DNA of 64,000 bases. Source: a virus. The position numbers and the translations under genes are program-made. Shown piece after piece: positions 8,703-17,315 of the stretch. The notes under the pieces were generated by a model that was not told where the DNA came from, did not search any database, and worked only from the letters and a program-made list of their open reading frames with translations. The stretch covers positions 1-64,000 of IMG/VR virus record IMGVR_UViG_3300035182_000826, one strand, 5' to 3'. The number at the start of each line of letters is the position of its first letter. Position 1 is the stretch's first letter.

Positions 8703-8730
8703 TTCAACCCGCTATTCGTCGGCTAATGCG
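8703..8730 (+). repeat. Repeat core copy, 8.7 kb
   Basis: TTCAACCCGCTATTCG followed by TCGGCTAATGCG matches the 32-bp core of the 22.6-24.5 kb array except for one base near its start, and lacks the last four core bases. It lies 22 bp past the terminator. The rest of 8731-8823, up to the end of the minus-strand gene, shows nothing recognisable. Confidence 0.8.
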
Positions 8731-8823
8731 TATAACGCGTGCTCACACCAGATCTTACTGAACTTAACTTTCTTACTTCCATCTTCTGAGGTAACGCCTG
8801 CCTTCATGGAAGCAATCATGTCA

Positions 8824-9438
8824 TCAGTAATGTCTCTGCATCTTTTGATTCAATCGAGCACGCAGCTTTCCAGCATACTCATGTGCTTGCGCATAGCCAA
8901 CCTTCGTGTCATCAAAGGTGCGCACGTAGTCTCTTCCGTTCTTCTCATCTTCAAGAGCTACAGAGATCCGCTTATCATCATCAAGTGAAAGCACGATTGC
9001 CTTGGTCTCATCACCGTCATCACCGTAGGCAATGAGTGCTTTTCCACTTGCTGGGTGTTCAGCACCTTGGAAGGCCATGAAGTCATGCCTGTTCATTGGT
9101 TTGAAATCATCGAACATTGGCTTCTCGAGACCCTCTTGCATGCCTCTAATCCAATCAAGCTCAGCTGCACGACCTTGAGATGCCTGAGAGCGCATCGTGA
9201 CCTTGCCACGTTCCTTCTCCCATTGCTCCTCGTCTTCAATCCTCTTCTTTGCATTTTTGAAGATTGCATCCTTTTTCTTTTGTTCTTCCTTGCGCTTTGC
9301 AAGCAACGCCTCACGTTCAGCCTTCAGCTTCTCGATCTTTTCGCTGTTTCTGAAGATGCCGAAAATTTCATCGACACGTTCTTCTGTTAGGTCATCGGTC
9401 TCAACGAAGTCGTTGAACTGTTTGAAAGAGATTTTCAT
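8824..9438 (-). CDS. Late protein with possible capsid-targeting N-terminus
   Basis: 204 residues. Start chosen for the AGGAAAGACT ribosome site. The N-terminus MKISFKQFNDFVE resembles the short capsid-targeting leader of T4 internal head proteins (MKTYQEF type). Residues 30-75 are a highly charged coiled coil (KAEREALLAKRKEEQKKK). The C-terminal 100 residues form a mixed domain with ALIAYGDDGDETKAIVLSL. A late-promoter box lies 27 bases upstream on the same strand. Packaging into the head is an inference from the leader and late expression; the family is not recognised. Confidence 0.55.
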   Translation of the reverse strand: MKISFKQFNDFVETDDLTEERVDEIFGIFRNSEKIEKLKAEREALLAKRKEEQKKKDAIFKNAKKRIEDEEQWEKERGKVTMRSQASQGRAAELDWIRGMQEGLEKPMFDDFKPMNRHDFMAFQGAEHPASGKALIAYGDDGDETKAIVLSLDDDKRISVALEDEKNGRDYVRTFDDTKVGYAQAHEYAGKLRARLNQKMQRHY

Positions 9439-9464
9439 AGTCTTTCCTAAATGAAACTATAGCG

Positions 9465-9472
9465 TATTTAGC
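9465..9472 (-). promoter_or_regulatory. Late-promoter box (TAAATA) for the 8824-9438 gene
   Basis: On the minus strand the sequence reads GCTAAATACGC, matching the T4 late -10 type (TATAAATA) recognised by a gp55-like factor. It is 27-34 bases from the start codon and back to back with the plus-strand box at 9483. Confidence 0.6.
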
Positions 9473-9482
9473 ATGAAATGAG

Positions 9483-9490
9483 ATAAATAG
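9483..9490 (+). promoter_or_regulatory. Late-promoter box (ATAAATAG) for the 9518 gene
   Basis: ATAAATAG, 28 bases ahead of ATG 9518 and divergent to the box at 9465-9472. The close match to the T4 late box and the correct distance support it. Confidence 0.6.
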
Positions 9491-9517
9491 AGCATAGTCA
9501 ACCAACTGGTCACAGAC

Positions 9518-10285
9518 ATGAAACTATTTGAACTGCTTTCTGCCTCTATCACCCTTCTCGAGAGCAGAATTGATTACACGGCGAAGCAATACAACCAAAA
9601 GCTTTTAGACCGTGCAAAGGAAGACCCTTCATACAATGGCGAGGCTGATTCACTTGAGATTGTGAAAGAGCTTGTGAAGGCAGACCCTGAGAATGGAAAG
9701 AACATTCAATTCATTGTCAGAATGTACTTGAAGGGCCTCTTCAAGATGGAAGACTGCAAGCGTCTCCATGATGATATCGAAAAGTTCCTGAAGTTCAAGT
9801 CAAAGATGGAAGTCAAGGACCTGAATGCATACAAGACGCTGAACGACTTCTATGATGCTATTGAGAAATTCAGCGACAAAGATGAGCCCGTGTCAGGCAA
9901 GGAAGCTGCTCGCCAAATCAAGAAGGATGCAGTTAAGGTATTCGACGAACCAGGCTTTTTGGTGCTTCACCCAAAGACAAAGGATGCTGCTTGCTTCTAT
10001 GGGTCTGGCACAAAGTGGTGCACAGCCGCTCGTGAAAATAACCAATTTAATTACTACTCAAATCAAGGCGATCTTTACATTTTGATTGTTGACTTGGGTG
10101 GTAAGCAGCGTAAGTTCCAACTGCACTATGAGTCTGATCAGTTCATGGATGAACGTGACCAAGAAGTGTCGAAGGCTGATATCGCCGAGCTTTCAAAGTT
10201 GCCAGCTTACACAGACTTCCTGAATTTCTTGATTAAGAAGCACTATGAGCCAGCTATCCTGGCTCTCAAAGGTGAAACGAAATAA
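9518..10285 (+). CDS. Unknown late protein with GTKWCTA motif
   Basis: 255 residues. The N-terminus MKLFELLSASITLLES is short and helical, reminiscent of capsid-targeting leaders. Residues 20-145 are charged helices. Near residues 162-171 is GSGTKWCTA followed by FNYYSNQGDLYILIVDLGGK, a Trp-Cys motif plus beta strands that I recall from proteins of other large phages but cannot tie to a function. The last 40 residues are helical. It is driven by its own late-promoter box and followed by a strong terminator, so it is a single-gene unit. Confidence 0.55.
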   Translation: MKLFELLSASITLLESRIDYTAKQYNQKLLDRAKEDPSYNGEADSLEIVKELVKADPENGKNIQFIVRMYLKGLFKMEDCKRLHDDIEKFLKFKSKMEVKDLNAYKTLNDFYDAIEKFSDKDEPVSGKEAARQIKKDAVKVFDEPGFLVLHPKTKDAACFYGSGTKWCTAARENNQFNYYSNQGDLYILIVDLGGKQRKFQLHYESDQFMDERDQEVSKADIAELSKLPAYTDFLNFLIKKHYEPAILALKGETK

Positions 10286-10306
10286 GCTAACCCATTAGCA
10301 AATTGT

Positions 10307-10338
10307 AAAGCCCCATTGTTTGGTTACAATGGGGCTTT
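10307..10338 (+). terminator. Rho-independent terminator
   Basis: Perfect 13-bp stem AAAGCCCCATTGT (10307-10319) and ACAATGGGGCTTT (10326-10338) with a TTGGTT loop, then ATTCATTTT. It ends the 9518 gene. Because it covers a possible ATG at 10316, it also argues that the next gene starts further down. Confidence 0.85.
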
Positions 10339-10357
10339 ATTCATTTTGGAGCGGGTT

Positions 10358-10960
10358 ATGGCGTACAACACATCGTACACAAGAGGCCATCCAGGTAAGT
10401 ATGGCCTGTGCATTGATTGGGAAACAAGCGGTTCGACCTTTGGCGGTGACTCATCAAAGGAGTGGCAAGGTCTTTCATTTGGCGCCGTGGTGTTCGACAC
10501 AGATACGTTTGAGCCTGTTGAAACCATGTACCGTGAGCTTCATTTTGACGACAAGAAGTACAAGTGGTCTGACGAAGCTGCAGCGATTCATGGTCTGACA
10601 CGAGAGCATCTGAAAGAGCATGGTGTCACACGTGAGCAAGCACTTTGCGATCTGCTTGAGATGATTTTGAAATACTGGGGCCCAGATCAAAAGATCATGT
10701 TAGCTGGTCACAATGTTGGCTTCGACGCTGATTTCACGAATCAGCTTTGTGAAGATTTTGGGATGCATCTGGTGTTCCATCACGTGATGCTTGACACATC
10801 AGCTGCGGCCTTCATTTTGATCGGTAAATACCGTTCGAACGACGTGTTTGATTTGCTTGGAAATGTCGTTCGCACAACTCACAACGCGCTAGAAGATGCG
10901 TTGATCACCCTGTCTTGCATGAAGACTATGAAGCTCATCTTCTCTCAAGCGCTCAAGTGA
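10358..10960 (+). CDS. DEDDh 3'-5' exonuclease, DnaQ/RNase T type
   Basis: ATG 10358 follows a TTGGAGCGGG ribosome site; the in-frame ATG at 10316 lies inside the terminator and is rejected. About 200 residues carry all three Exo motifs: LCIDWET near 17-23 (catalytic Asp, Glu), GHNVGFDADF near 117-126 (Asp) and HNALEDA near 175-181 (His, Asp), giving the DEDDh class. Such enzymes trim DNA or RNA 3' ends with two metal ions. Since gp43 in this phage has its own proofreading domain, this may act in repair, host DNA breakdown or RNA turnover. Confidence 0.85.
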   Translation: MAYNTSYTRGHPGKYGLCIDWETSGSTFGGDSSKEWQGLSFGAVVFDTDTFEPVETMYRELHFDDKKYKWSDEAAAIHGLTREHLKEHGVTREQALCDLLEMILKYWGPDQKIMLAGHNVGFDADFTNQLCEDFGMHLVFHHVMLDTSAAAFILIGKYRSNDVFDLLGNVVRTTHNALEDALITLSCMKTMKLIFSQALK

Positions 10961-10999
10961 ACCTTTTTCGGTTTTACATCAGAGATTGAGAGGCATAAA

Positions 11000-11191
11000 A
11001 TGACAACTTACATCACAAGGGATGGCATTGAAGTCAAGGCAACAGGTCGCACTGCTCAACGCACACTTCCAGCTTCACAGATGGTCGTGACTCTTATTGA
11101 GATCACACCAGTGTCAGAAGACGATGGCACTTGGAAGAAGTGGCTGCAGGCAAGTGACATGTATGTCGTGAACGAGCCTACTAAAGAATGA
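11000..11191 (+). CDS. Unknown small protein
   Basis: 63 residues after a GAGAGGCATAAA ribosome region, overlapping the next gene by 4 bases. The sequence is polar with a short beta-like segment (QMVVTLIEITPV) and no recognised motif. Coupling to two membrane protein genes is the only hint to function. Confidence 0.5.
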   Translation: MTTYITRDGIEVKATGRTAQRTLPASQMVVTLIEITPVSEDDGTWKKWLQASDMYVVNEPTKE

Positions 11192-11469
11192 AGTACACAT
11201 GCGTTTCAAACTTTCAGCTATTCATTCTCGCGATCATGATCGCGGTTATTTCCGCCGGACTTACTGTGCTGTACTCTCAGTATGAGAGTCTGAAGCTGCT
11301 ACCATTGGTAGAAGTGACAGCAACCGGTGAGTGTGTGAAGGTCACAAACTATGAGAATGGCCATGCATTTGGTTGTCCTGACAAAGACGTGTTGCTTCGT
11401 CGGTACAGAACGGTTGTGACGAAGGCCACCGCGGCCCTGCCAGCAGGCGCCGCATCGGAGGCCCAATGA
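11188..11469 (+). CDS. Small single-pass membrane protein
   Basis: 93 residues. After a short polar N-terminus, residues 9-30 form one hydrophobic segment (FQLFILAIMIAVISAGLTVL). The rest is soluble, with two Cys (GECVKV, FGCPDK) that could form a disulphide if it faces the periplasm. It overlaps both neighbours by 4 bases. Inner-membrane location is inferred; function unknown. Confidence 0.55.
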   Translation: MKYTCVSNFQLFILAIMIAVISAGLTVLYSQYESLKLLPLVEVTATGECVKVTNYENGHAFGCPDKDVLLRRYRTVVTKATAALPAGAASEAQ

Positions 11470-11651
11470 GCTTTGAATTTTACTTCTGGGTCTCATTCAT
11501 GGTGACATTCCTCTGTGGCATCATGATTCCATCGGAGATGTCACCGTTTGACAATCTGATTGGAACGCTGCTCTGCTCGCTGTTCGGCTTGATTCTCTGG
11601 CCGTTCTTTGTGATTTCCTTCATCAGGACATTCTTTTTCAAGAATTCATGA
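11466..11651 (+). CDS. Small two-pass membrane protein
   Basis: 61 residues with two hydrophobic stretches, about 3-21 (FEFYFWVSFMVTFLCGIMI) and 30-56 (LIGTLLCSLFGLILWPFF), ending in a basic tail. Size and topology would fit a small holin, but nothing else supports that and the lysis genes seen here are elsewhere. It is the last gene of a three-gene overlapping set, and the stop sits in a hairpin with a late-promoter box. Confidence 0.5.
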   Translation: MSFEFYFWVSFMVTFLCGIMIPSEMSPFDNLIGTLLCSLFGLILWPFFVISFIRTFFFKNS

Positions 11652-11687
11652 CAGATAAATAGGCCTAACAAAAGGCCTGTCTGTCAT
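11648..11687 (+). promoter_or_regulatory. Late-promoter box inside a two-tier hairpin
   Basis: ATGACAGA (11648-11655) pairs with TCTGTCAT (11680-11687), and AGGCCT (11661-11666) with AGGCCT (11673-11678). The late box ATAAATA (11655-11661) lies in the left arm, and the right arm runs into the start codon of the 11686 gene. The box is only about 25 bases from that ATG. The fold may end upstream transcripts or modulate translation. Confidence 0.55.
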
Positions 11688-12822
11688 GAAAAAATACGTA
11701 CTCCTTACCTGTTCAGTTTGCGATAGATCAACGAAAGAACTTGTTGATCTGAAGCGATTCACTCCTGATAAGTGCACCATAACACTTGGGTGTGAAGGTC
11801 GTCTTCTATTCAAGGGGTACACCAATGACAATTCCAGTGTTGACACGGTTCCTCCAACCGGCACTGTGAATTGGTACAAGCGTGGCACAAAGCTCACACC
11901 CAACACCAGCCTTAAGACCGTCTCGCTCTTCAATCTGTCTACAGGTGGAACAAAGCAACTTGTTCTAGCTGTAAAGAAGAGCCTACTGCCGGCAGACACG
12001 AGTGGTGTCATAGAGCTAGGCCTCGAAGGTCCGCAACAGACCTCAAAAGACTACAGACAGTACACGTACCGAAAAACCACGTCGTTTGATACAGTGAATG
12101 GCGTTGAAGATGGCGCCTCCAAAAAGGTGCTACGTTACTCAGTGCTTGGAAGTGATCCAGACATCGTTCAGGTGTATCTGAACGGTGTCCTCAAGGAACA
12201 AGGCGTTGACTACGAGCTCTATGATGGAGTAGCCGCCGTCGCACCGAACTCTGTGAAATTCACCAGCACAGTTTCGGGCTCAAGCAATCAGGTTGATGTC
12301 ATTGTCTCCAAGGCCGGGACAAAGATTTCATTGAACTTGACCTTTGCAAGGCAGATCAGTGATGAGTCACGTGTTGGAACCGGCGCCTGGGAAGGCGTTC
12401 AGCACGTGACGTCAATCGATGATTACGCGCTGTTTTACTGCGATGGGACTACCTTCGTTGACCTGTCACCGCTGAATGTGACCTTCACACTGAGCTCACT
12501 GACTTATGTGCTCGGCGGTGTTCAGTATTCGCTTTCAGACGCTTATTTCTTACTGTCACGCTCAGGTGTACACACCCAGGTTGACAGAAACCTAGCCGCC
12601 TGGGTCCCATTATCTGGGTTAACTGCTGACACGAAATATGTGACAATAGCAAAACAAGATAATGAAAAATGGGTATTCTGCACGGAAGACTCAATTGCAC
12701 CGGTTTTCCCAGTTTTGAACGTGACTCAGTACACCACTAGAACACTTCTAACGACAGGGCTGACTGGTGATTCATCATCAGCTGAATATGATTCAACTCT
12801 CATTAAAGGACCAGACAGATGA
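11686..12822 (+). CDS. Probable virion structural protein with Cys-containing N-terminus
   Basis: 378 residues. The N-terminus has a CSVCD pair and a later GCEGR, which might bind a metal. The remainder is beta-rich (VQVYLNGVLKEQGVDYELYD, a motif common in phage tail and neck proteins with strand-loop repeats). It has its own late box immediately upstream and overlaps the next gene by 4 bases. A tail or fibre role is inferred; no family is assigned. Confidence 0.5.
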   Translation: MKKYVLLTCSVCDRSTKELVDLKRFTPDKCTITLGCEGRLLFKGYTNDNSSVDTVPPTGTVNWYKRGTKLTPNTSLKTVSLFNLSTGGTKQLVLAVKKSLLPADTSGVIELGLEGPQQTSKDYRQYTYRKTTSFDTVNGVEDGASKKVLRYSVLGSDPDIVQVYLNGVLKEQGVDYELYDGVAAVAPNSVKFTSTVSGSSNQVDVIVSKAGTKISLNLTFARQISDESRVGTGAWEGVQHVTSIDDYALFYCDGTTFVDLSPLNVTFTLSSLTYVLGGVQYSLSDAYFLLSRSGVHTQVDRNLAAWVPLSGLTADTKYVTIAKQDNEKWVFCTEDSIAPVFPVLNVTQYTTRTLLTTGLTGDSSSAEYDSTLIKGPDR

Positions 12823-13250
12823 TTGCAGCACCAGCACATGTTGGGTGCACATACTCAGTGTCTTTCACAGATGATGCTGGGAAGTATGTGACCGGATTGT
12901 TCTCATCGTTGTTTGAAGACATTACCTTAGTTGGGGTAACGTCTCAATGGATGAATGATATTGAGGCTACTCAAGAACTTGTTGAAGGTGTCAAGGCCGT
13001 GAACAAGGTAATCAATATCCGAAAAAAGCCAGAAATCGAGTACAACCCACTATTCACGGCTTCTGGTGAGGACATGGAACAGGCAATTAAGCTTGATGAT
13101 CATGGTGAGGCCGCAGGAGTTCAAGGTTTCAGTTCACCGTACGTTTTCGTTCGTGTACAGAATGACCAAATGACAGGTGCTGTGTTTTACGAGGAATTTG
13201 ATCTTCCATCGTTTGCAGAACTGAGAAGCGAAGAGGTAAAAATCCAATGA
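12819..13250 (+). CDS. Unknown, probably structural
   Basis: 143 residues, coupled by ATGA overlaps on both sides to the 11686 and 13247 genes, so the three are one late unit. It has a beta-rich start (CTYSVSFTDDAGKYVTGLF) and an acidic C-terminus. No motif is recognised. Confidence 0.5.
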   Translation: MIAAPAHVGCTYSVSFTDDAGKYVTGLFSSLFEDITLVGVTSQWMNDIEATQELVEGVKAVNKVINIRKKPEIEYNPLFTASGEDMEQAIKLDDHGEAAGVQGFSSPYVFVRVQNDQMTGAVFYEEFDLPSFAELRSEEVKIQ

Positions 13251-13663
13251 GCACCACCATTACCCCAGCAGTCTTTTCATTCATGACAGAGCTGAAACTC
13301 TATGACTTTGAAGAGCACATCCTGTACACCATGTTTCCAAATGCGGAAACAGTCACAATGGTGTCAAAGGACTATGACGAGATTAGTGATGTAGCAGCCG
13401 CTGCTCAGAAATTCTGCAATTCACTAATGACTATCGCAAACCAAAACGTGAAGTCAGATCGTTATAGAGCGGTGGCTGAAGTGAATCCCGAGATTTCAGG
13501 AAAGCGTGGACTGACTGATGATTGGGAAGAGAATGAAGTGTCCAAGATTTGGATCATTTCACACGAAGGTCCGCTTGACACCATCACTGATGTCACTAAA
13601 ACAGCAATTTCTCTGACCACAATCGTCAAAACCCGTGGTGAGCAAACCTTGTTCCTAAATTGA
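13247..13663 (+). CDS. Unknown, probably structural
   Basis: 138 residues, last gene of the late unit from 11686, ended by the hairpin at 13693. Mixed helix and strand with IWIISHEGPLDTITDV near the C-terminus. Nothing diagnostic is visible; late expression suggests a virion or assembly role. Confidence 0.5.
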   Translation: MSTTITPAVFSFMTELKLYDFEEHILYTMFPNAETVTMVSKDYDEISDVAAAAQKFCNSLMTIANQNVKSDRYRAVAEVNPEISGKRGLTDDWEENEVSKIWIISHEGPLDTITDVTKTAISLTTIVKTRGEQTLFLN

Positions 13664-13692
13664 GGACGAGTAGAAACCCCAATGAAACTTAC

Positions 13693-13711
13693 AATGGCCT
13701 TTTAGGCCATT
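13693..13711 (+). terminator. Terminator hairpin
   Basis: AATGGCCT (13693-13700) pairs with AGGCCATT (13704-13711) around a TTT loop, followed by TATTG. It separates the late unit at 11686-13663 from the DNA-metabolism genes that start at 13734. Confidence 0.65.
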
Positions 13712-13733
13712 TATTGTCACAGGAGAAAACCCA

Positions 13734-14072
13734 ATGAGCAACATTACTCTGAAAGATCTTGATAAGAAGGCGCCTAAGTTCCTAGATGTGGCCGTGATCA
13801 TGCGTGATCCAGTTCTACGCAGCAAGCTCACGAACCTGATTGATGAGGCTGTGAAGTGCCAACAGAAGATCGCGATGCAAAAGGAAACCATCAAGCAGCT
13901 TCGCGAGACGGCCACTGAAGAAGTTAAGATCAATCCAAAGATGTTCAATGCATATTTGAACATGGCGTTCAACAATGATTATCTTGTCAAGAAGGCCAGC
14001 ACTGATGAAATGGCTACTCTGATTGACGAGCTGTTGCGCACTCTTCCTGATTACGATTCCAACGTCGCGTAA
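13734..14072 (+). CDS. dsbA: DsbA-like dsDNA-binding protein
   Basis: 112 residues after an AGGAG ribosome site. The segment KETIKQLRETATEEV then KINPKMFNAYLNMAFNNDY parallels the layout of T4 DsbA (helix, then a V/I-D/N-xKMFN motif and a helix), a small dsDNA-binding protein that aids late transcription. The N-terminal ~30 residues are extra compared with T4 (89 aa). It overlaps the polymerase start. The assignment rests on remembered T4 sequence and should be confirmed. Confidence 0.55.
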   Translation: MSNITLKDLDKKAPKFLDVAVIMRDPVLRSKLTNLIDEAVKCQQKIAMQKETIKQLRETATEEVKINPKMFNAYLNMAFNNDYLVKKASTDEMATLIDELLRTLPDYDSNVA

Positions 14073-17000
14073 TGCAAAACTACATCAGTTCTGTGTTCAA
14101 CCGTGAGGACAATGTTGTCCTCGTGTGGGAGAGACCGGTTCTCGGTGGGGATCGGTCTCTCCGTGTGTACAAGGCGCCCTGGTACTTTTTTATTCAAGAT
14201 CAGAATGGTACTGAAAAGGGTATTGATGGGCAAAGCCTCACTCGACTTGACTTCGACAGCCGAGCTGAGTTCGAGCTAGCAAGGAAGAAGTTCGGCCAAT
14301 GCTATGAAAGCGACATTCGGGCTGATGCAAAAGTCTTGATGGACTATTACTACGATCGGCCAACTCCGATCGTACACTATGCGTTCCTTGACATTGAGGT
14401 TGACTACACCTCAACAATCGGTTTCGCAGAAGTTGATGATCCTTACGCACCGGTGAACGCGATCACGATCTTCAAGTCATGGCTTGGCAAGTACGTCACG
14501 TTTGCGATCCCACCAAAGGGCTTGACAACTGAGGCTGATTTGGCAGCTGTCAAGGCAAAGATCTTAGAACAAGCCATCAAGTACAAGCTTGAGTTCACAC
14601 CAGATGTGAAGTTCTTCTTCGATGAGCAGGACCTCTTCAACGCAATGTTTGAAGAGATTGAAGACGCTGACATCGTCAGTGGTTGGAACTCACTGTTCTA
14701 TGACATTCCATATCTGGTAAATCGGGCCAAGCGGATCTTTAACCCAAATGAAATTGGGTCATTTGATCCAACAGCCAGGTTCTGCTTTCGCGGCGCGCCG
14801 AGCCCAATTCGACGTGAAGTCATGCGCTTTGGTGCGCCTCACACGACATATGATCTGAATGGTCGCACCCATTTGGATTATAAGGATCTGTACGAGAAGT
14901 TCACATTTGAGGGTCACACTTCATACAAGCTTGCAAATATTGCAGCTGAAGAGATTGACGCTCCGAAGCTGGAGTATGACGGCACTCTTGAGCACCTGTA
15001 CAAGGGCACCTATGAGCCAGATGTCAGCAATCTAAGCCTGTCTGAGGCAATTGCACATGAGCAAGATGATGATCGCGTTGCGTTCTGCGAACAGCGGGCC
15101 ATTCTGCGCCGAGCAATTGAAGCACTTGACACGGGAGAGCTGTTGGATCCTGAACTAAATCTTGATCGAGACACTTTAGTGACACTCTATCAGGAAGCTG
15201 ATCTACAAGCTCGCATCGCCTCGTTCGCGTACTTCTGTACTTACAACATGCGAGACGTTGAAGTCTTGGTGAAACTTGACAAGAAGCTAAAGCTGATGCA
15301 GCTCGTGAATCAGATGGCTCACGAGAACACGGTGCCATTCACAGCGATTCTAGGAACTGTGCGGTACGTCGAAACTGGCATTACAAACCGTGCGCACAAC
15401 GTGCACCGTCTCCGCGTGCCAGATAAGAAGCTCAGTAAGACAAAGAACAAGAAGGTTGAGGGTGCGATTGTGATGACCCCGTTGGCAGGGCTTCACAAGT
15501 TCCTCGGGTCAGTTGACATTGAGTCACTGTACCCAAGCACTATTCGCGCGTTGAATATGTCCATTGAGACCTTTATTGGACAGTTCGAAGGCGATGACGC
15601 GGCATGGTATGGAATCATGCATGGCGACCAAAACGTGAAATGGACATGTACCTTCAGAGATGGATCGACTGCAACGGCCACCGCGGCTGAATGGGTGCAG
15701 TACTTTAAGGATGAGAAGTACGCGTTGTCTGGCTTTGGCACGATCTTTGATCAAAAGGTGCCAGGCATGGTTGCTGATACCCTGACCTTCTGGTTCTCAG
15801 AACGTAAGCGTCTGAAGAATGAAAAGAAGATCTGGGACAAGAAAGCTGAAAAGCTTCGCGCAGAGCTTGGTCAGAAAGTCAACAATTGCATTGATGAACG
15901 GTTCTTTGAAGATGGGAAGCAGTACACTGAAGACGAGTGGAACCAGATTCAGGCAGCTGAAAAAGAAGCTGAGCACTATGACCTACTGCAACTAACAAAG
16001 AAGATTCAGCTGAACAGTACTTACGGTGCATTGCTGAATGAGGCGTTCAAGTTCGGCCGACGTGAAATTGGTGCTTCTGTGACTGGCACAGGTCGTCAGA
16101 TCACCTCACACATGGCAAAGACTATTGCCGAGCTGCGTAACCCTGGCAGACCAGTCAGGCTTATGAAGCGATTCGTGCCTGGTCAGTTCAAGGACATTGA
16201 GTGTCAAGAACCTGGTGGCCTTGCTGAAATGAAGGCGTGGAAGAAGCGAGCTCGTCGCGAAGGTGAAGAGGTTGAAGACATGTTCGCCCGAGCACGCAAG
16301 AACAATGACATGGAGTTCTTGCTGAACCTGCCAAAGGAAGTTCAGTACAATGTTGAAAAGGATGATGACGGAAATGAGTACGTTGCACCTACCGCTGCGC
16401 TGTATTGGCCGATGTTCCTAGACACCAATGAAGACTGCAATGACATCATCTATGGTGACACTGACAGTTGCTACTTCAGCACTGGTGAAATGAACTACGA
16501 TGCTGCCGTGAGCCGTGCCGACGAAATTGCTGAGCAGGTTAATGCCTCCTTCCCAGAGTTCATGCACCGCAATTTCAACAGCATTGGCGGCAACGAAAAG
16601 TTGATCAAGGCAGCTCGAGAGGTCGTTGGCGAAGCTGGCCTGTTCATGTTTGCGAAGAAGAAGTACACCATCAAGGTCGTTAATCTCGACGGCAAGGATC
16701 TTCGAGCTCACCCGAAGCAGAAGAGCATGGGTTCTGAAATCAAGAAGGCTGACACACCAAAGGTTGTGCAGAACTTCCTGAAGGAGCTCATGGATCATGT
16801 GCTTGATGGCGCTGACTACGATAAGCTTGAGCGTTTCGTGAATGATCACCGCGGTAAGCTGATCACCAAGAAGAATGCGATCCTCTTGGCACCGGCCAAG
16901 CAGGTGAATAGCCTTGATGAATACACGGCCGAGTTCAACCGGGTGGAACGTGATGGTTTCGGACGTGCCAAATTGCCAGGTAATGTCAGAGCAGCGATCA

Positions 17001-17293
17001 ACTTCAACTTACTACTTGAGGAACATGACACGGAACGCGAAATTGCTCCCATCAAGACGGGTGATAAGGCTGCTATCCTGTACGTGAAGCCGAACAACTA
17101 TGGAATGAAGTCCATTGGTGTCCCATCTGAAATCACTGCCTTGCCGCGTTGGTTCTCAGAGCGCTTTGAGGTTGACTTGGATCTGACCGAGCAGAAAATG
17201 ATTGACTCAAAGATCGATTCAATTTTCAAGGTGCTTGGCTATGAAACACCAACCCCGCACTTTGAGTTCCTGAGAAACGCATTTGATATTTAA
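14072..17293 (+). CDS. 43: DNA polymerase, family B, T4 gp43-like
   Basis: 1073 residues (T4: 898). Exonuclease motifs: FLDIEVDY near 107-114, SGWNSLFYDIPYL near 203-215, YNMRDVEVL near 391-399. Polymerase motifs: A, DIESLYPSTIR near 482-492; B, KKIQLNSTYG near 643-652; C, YGDTDS near 794-799. All catalytic residues are present, so it should be an active replicative polymerase with proofreading. Between motifs B and C sits a charged insert (KKRARREGEEVEDMFARARK) that adds to its length. It overlaps the DsbA-like gene and is followed 22 bases later by its clamp. Confidence 0.97.
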   Translation: MQNYISSVFNREDNVVLVWERPVLGGDRSLRVYKAPWYFFIQDQNGTEKGIDGQSLTRLDFDSRAEFELARKKFGQCYESDIRADAKVLMDYYYDRPTPIVHYAFLDIEVDYTSTIGFAEVDDPYAPVNAITIFKSWLGKYVTFAIPPKGLTTEADLAAVKAKILEQAIKYKLEFTPDVKFFFDEQDLFNAMFEEIEDADIVSGWNSLFYDIPYLVNRAKRIFNPNEIGSFDPTARFCFRGAPSPIRREVMRFGAPHTTYDLNGRTHLDYKDLYEKFTFEGHTSYKLANIAAEEIDAPKLEYDGTLEHLYKGTYEPDVSNLSLSEAIAHEQDDDRVAFCEQRAILRRAIEALDTGELLDPELNLDRDTLVTLYQEADLQARIASFAYFCTYNMRDVEVLVKLDKKLKLMQLVNQMAHENTVPFTAILGTVRYVETGITNRAHNVHRLRVPDKKLSKTKNKKVEGAIVMTPLAGLHKFLGSVDIESLYPSTIRALNMSIETFIGQFEGDDAAWYGIMHGDQNVKWTCTFRDGSTATATAAEWVQYFKDEKYALSGFGTIFDQKVPGMVADTLTFWFSERKRLKNEKKIWDKKAEKLRAELGQKVNNCIDERFFEDGKQYTEDEWNQIQAAEKEAEHYDLLQLTKKIQLNSTYGALLNEAFKFGRREIGASVTGTGRQITSHMAKTIAELRNPGRPVRLMKRFVPGQFKDIECQEPGGLAEMKAWKKRARREGEEVEDMFARARKNNDMEFLLNLPKEVQYNVEKDDDGNEYVAPTAALYWPMFLDTNEDCNDIIYGDTDSCYFSTGEMNYDAAVSRADEIAEQVNASFPEFMHRNFNSIGGNEKLIKAAREVVGEAGLFMFAKKKYTIKVVNLDGKDLRAHPKQKSMGSEIKKADTPKVVQNFLKELMDHVLDGADYDKLERFVNDHRGKLITKKNAILLAPAKQVNSLDEYTAEFNRVERDGFGRAKLPGNVRAAINFNLLLEEHDTEREIAPIKTGDKAAILYVKPNNYGMKSIGVPSEITALPRWFSERFEVDLDLTEQKMIDSKIDSIFKVLGYETPTPHFEFLRNAFDI

Positions 17294-17315
17294 CCCAACG
17301 ACTTAAAATCGGTGT

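Noticed and set aside
10316-10357. Earlier start for the DEDDh exonuclease
   Set aside because: The ATG lies within a strong terminator stem and lacks a ribosome site, while ATG 10358 has GGAG at a good distance.
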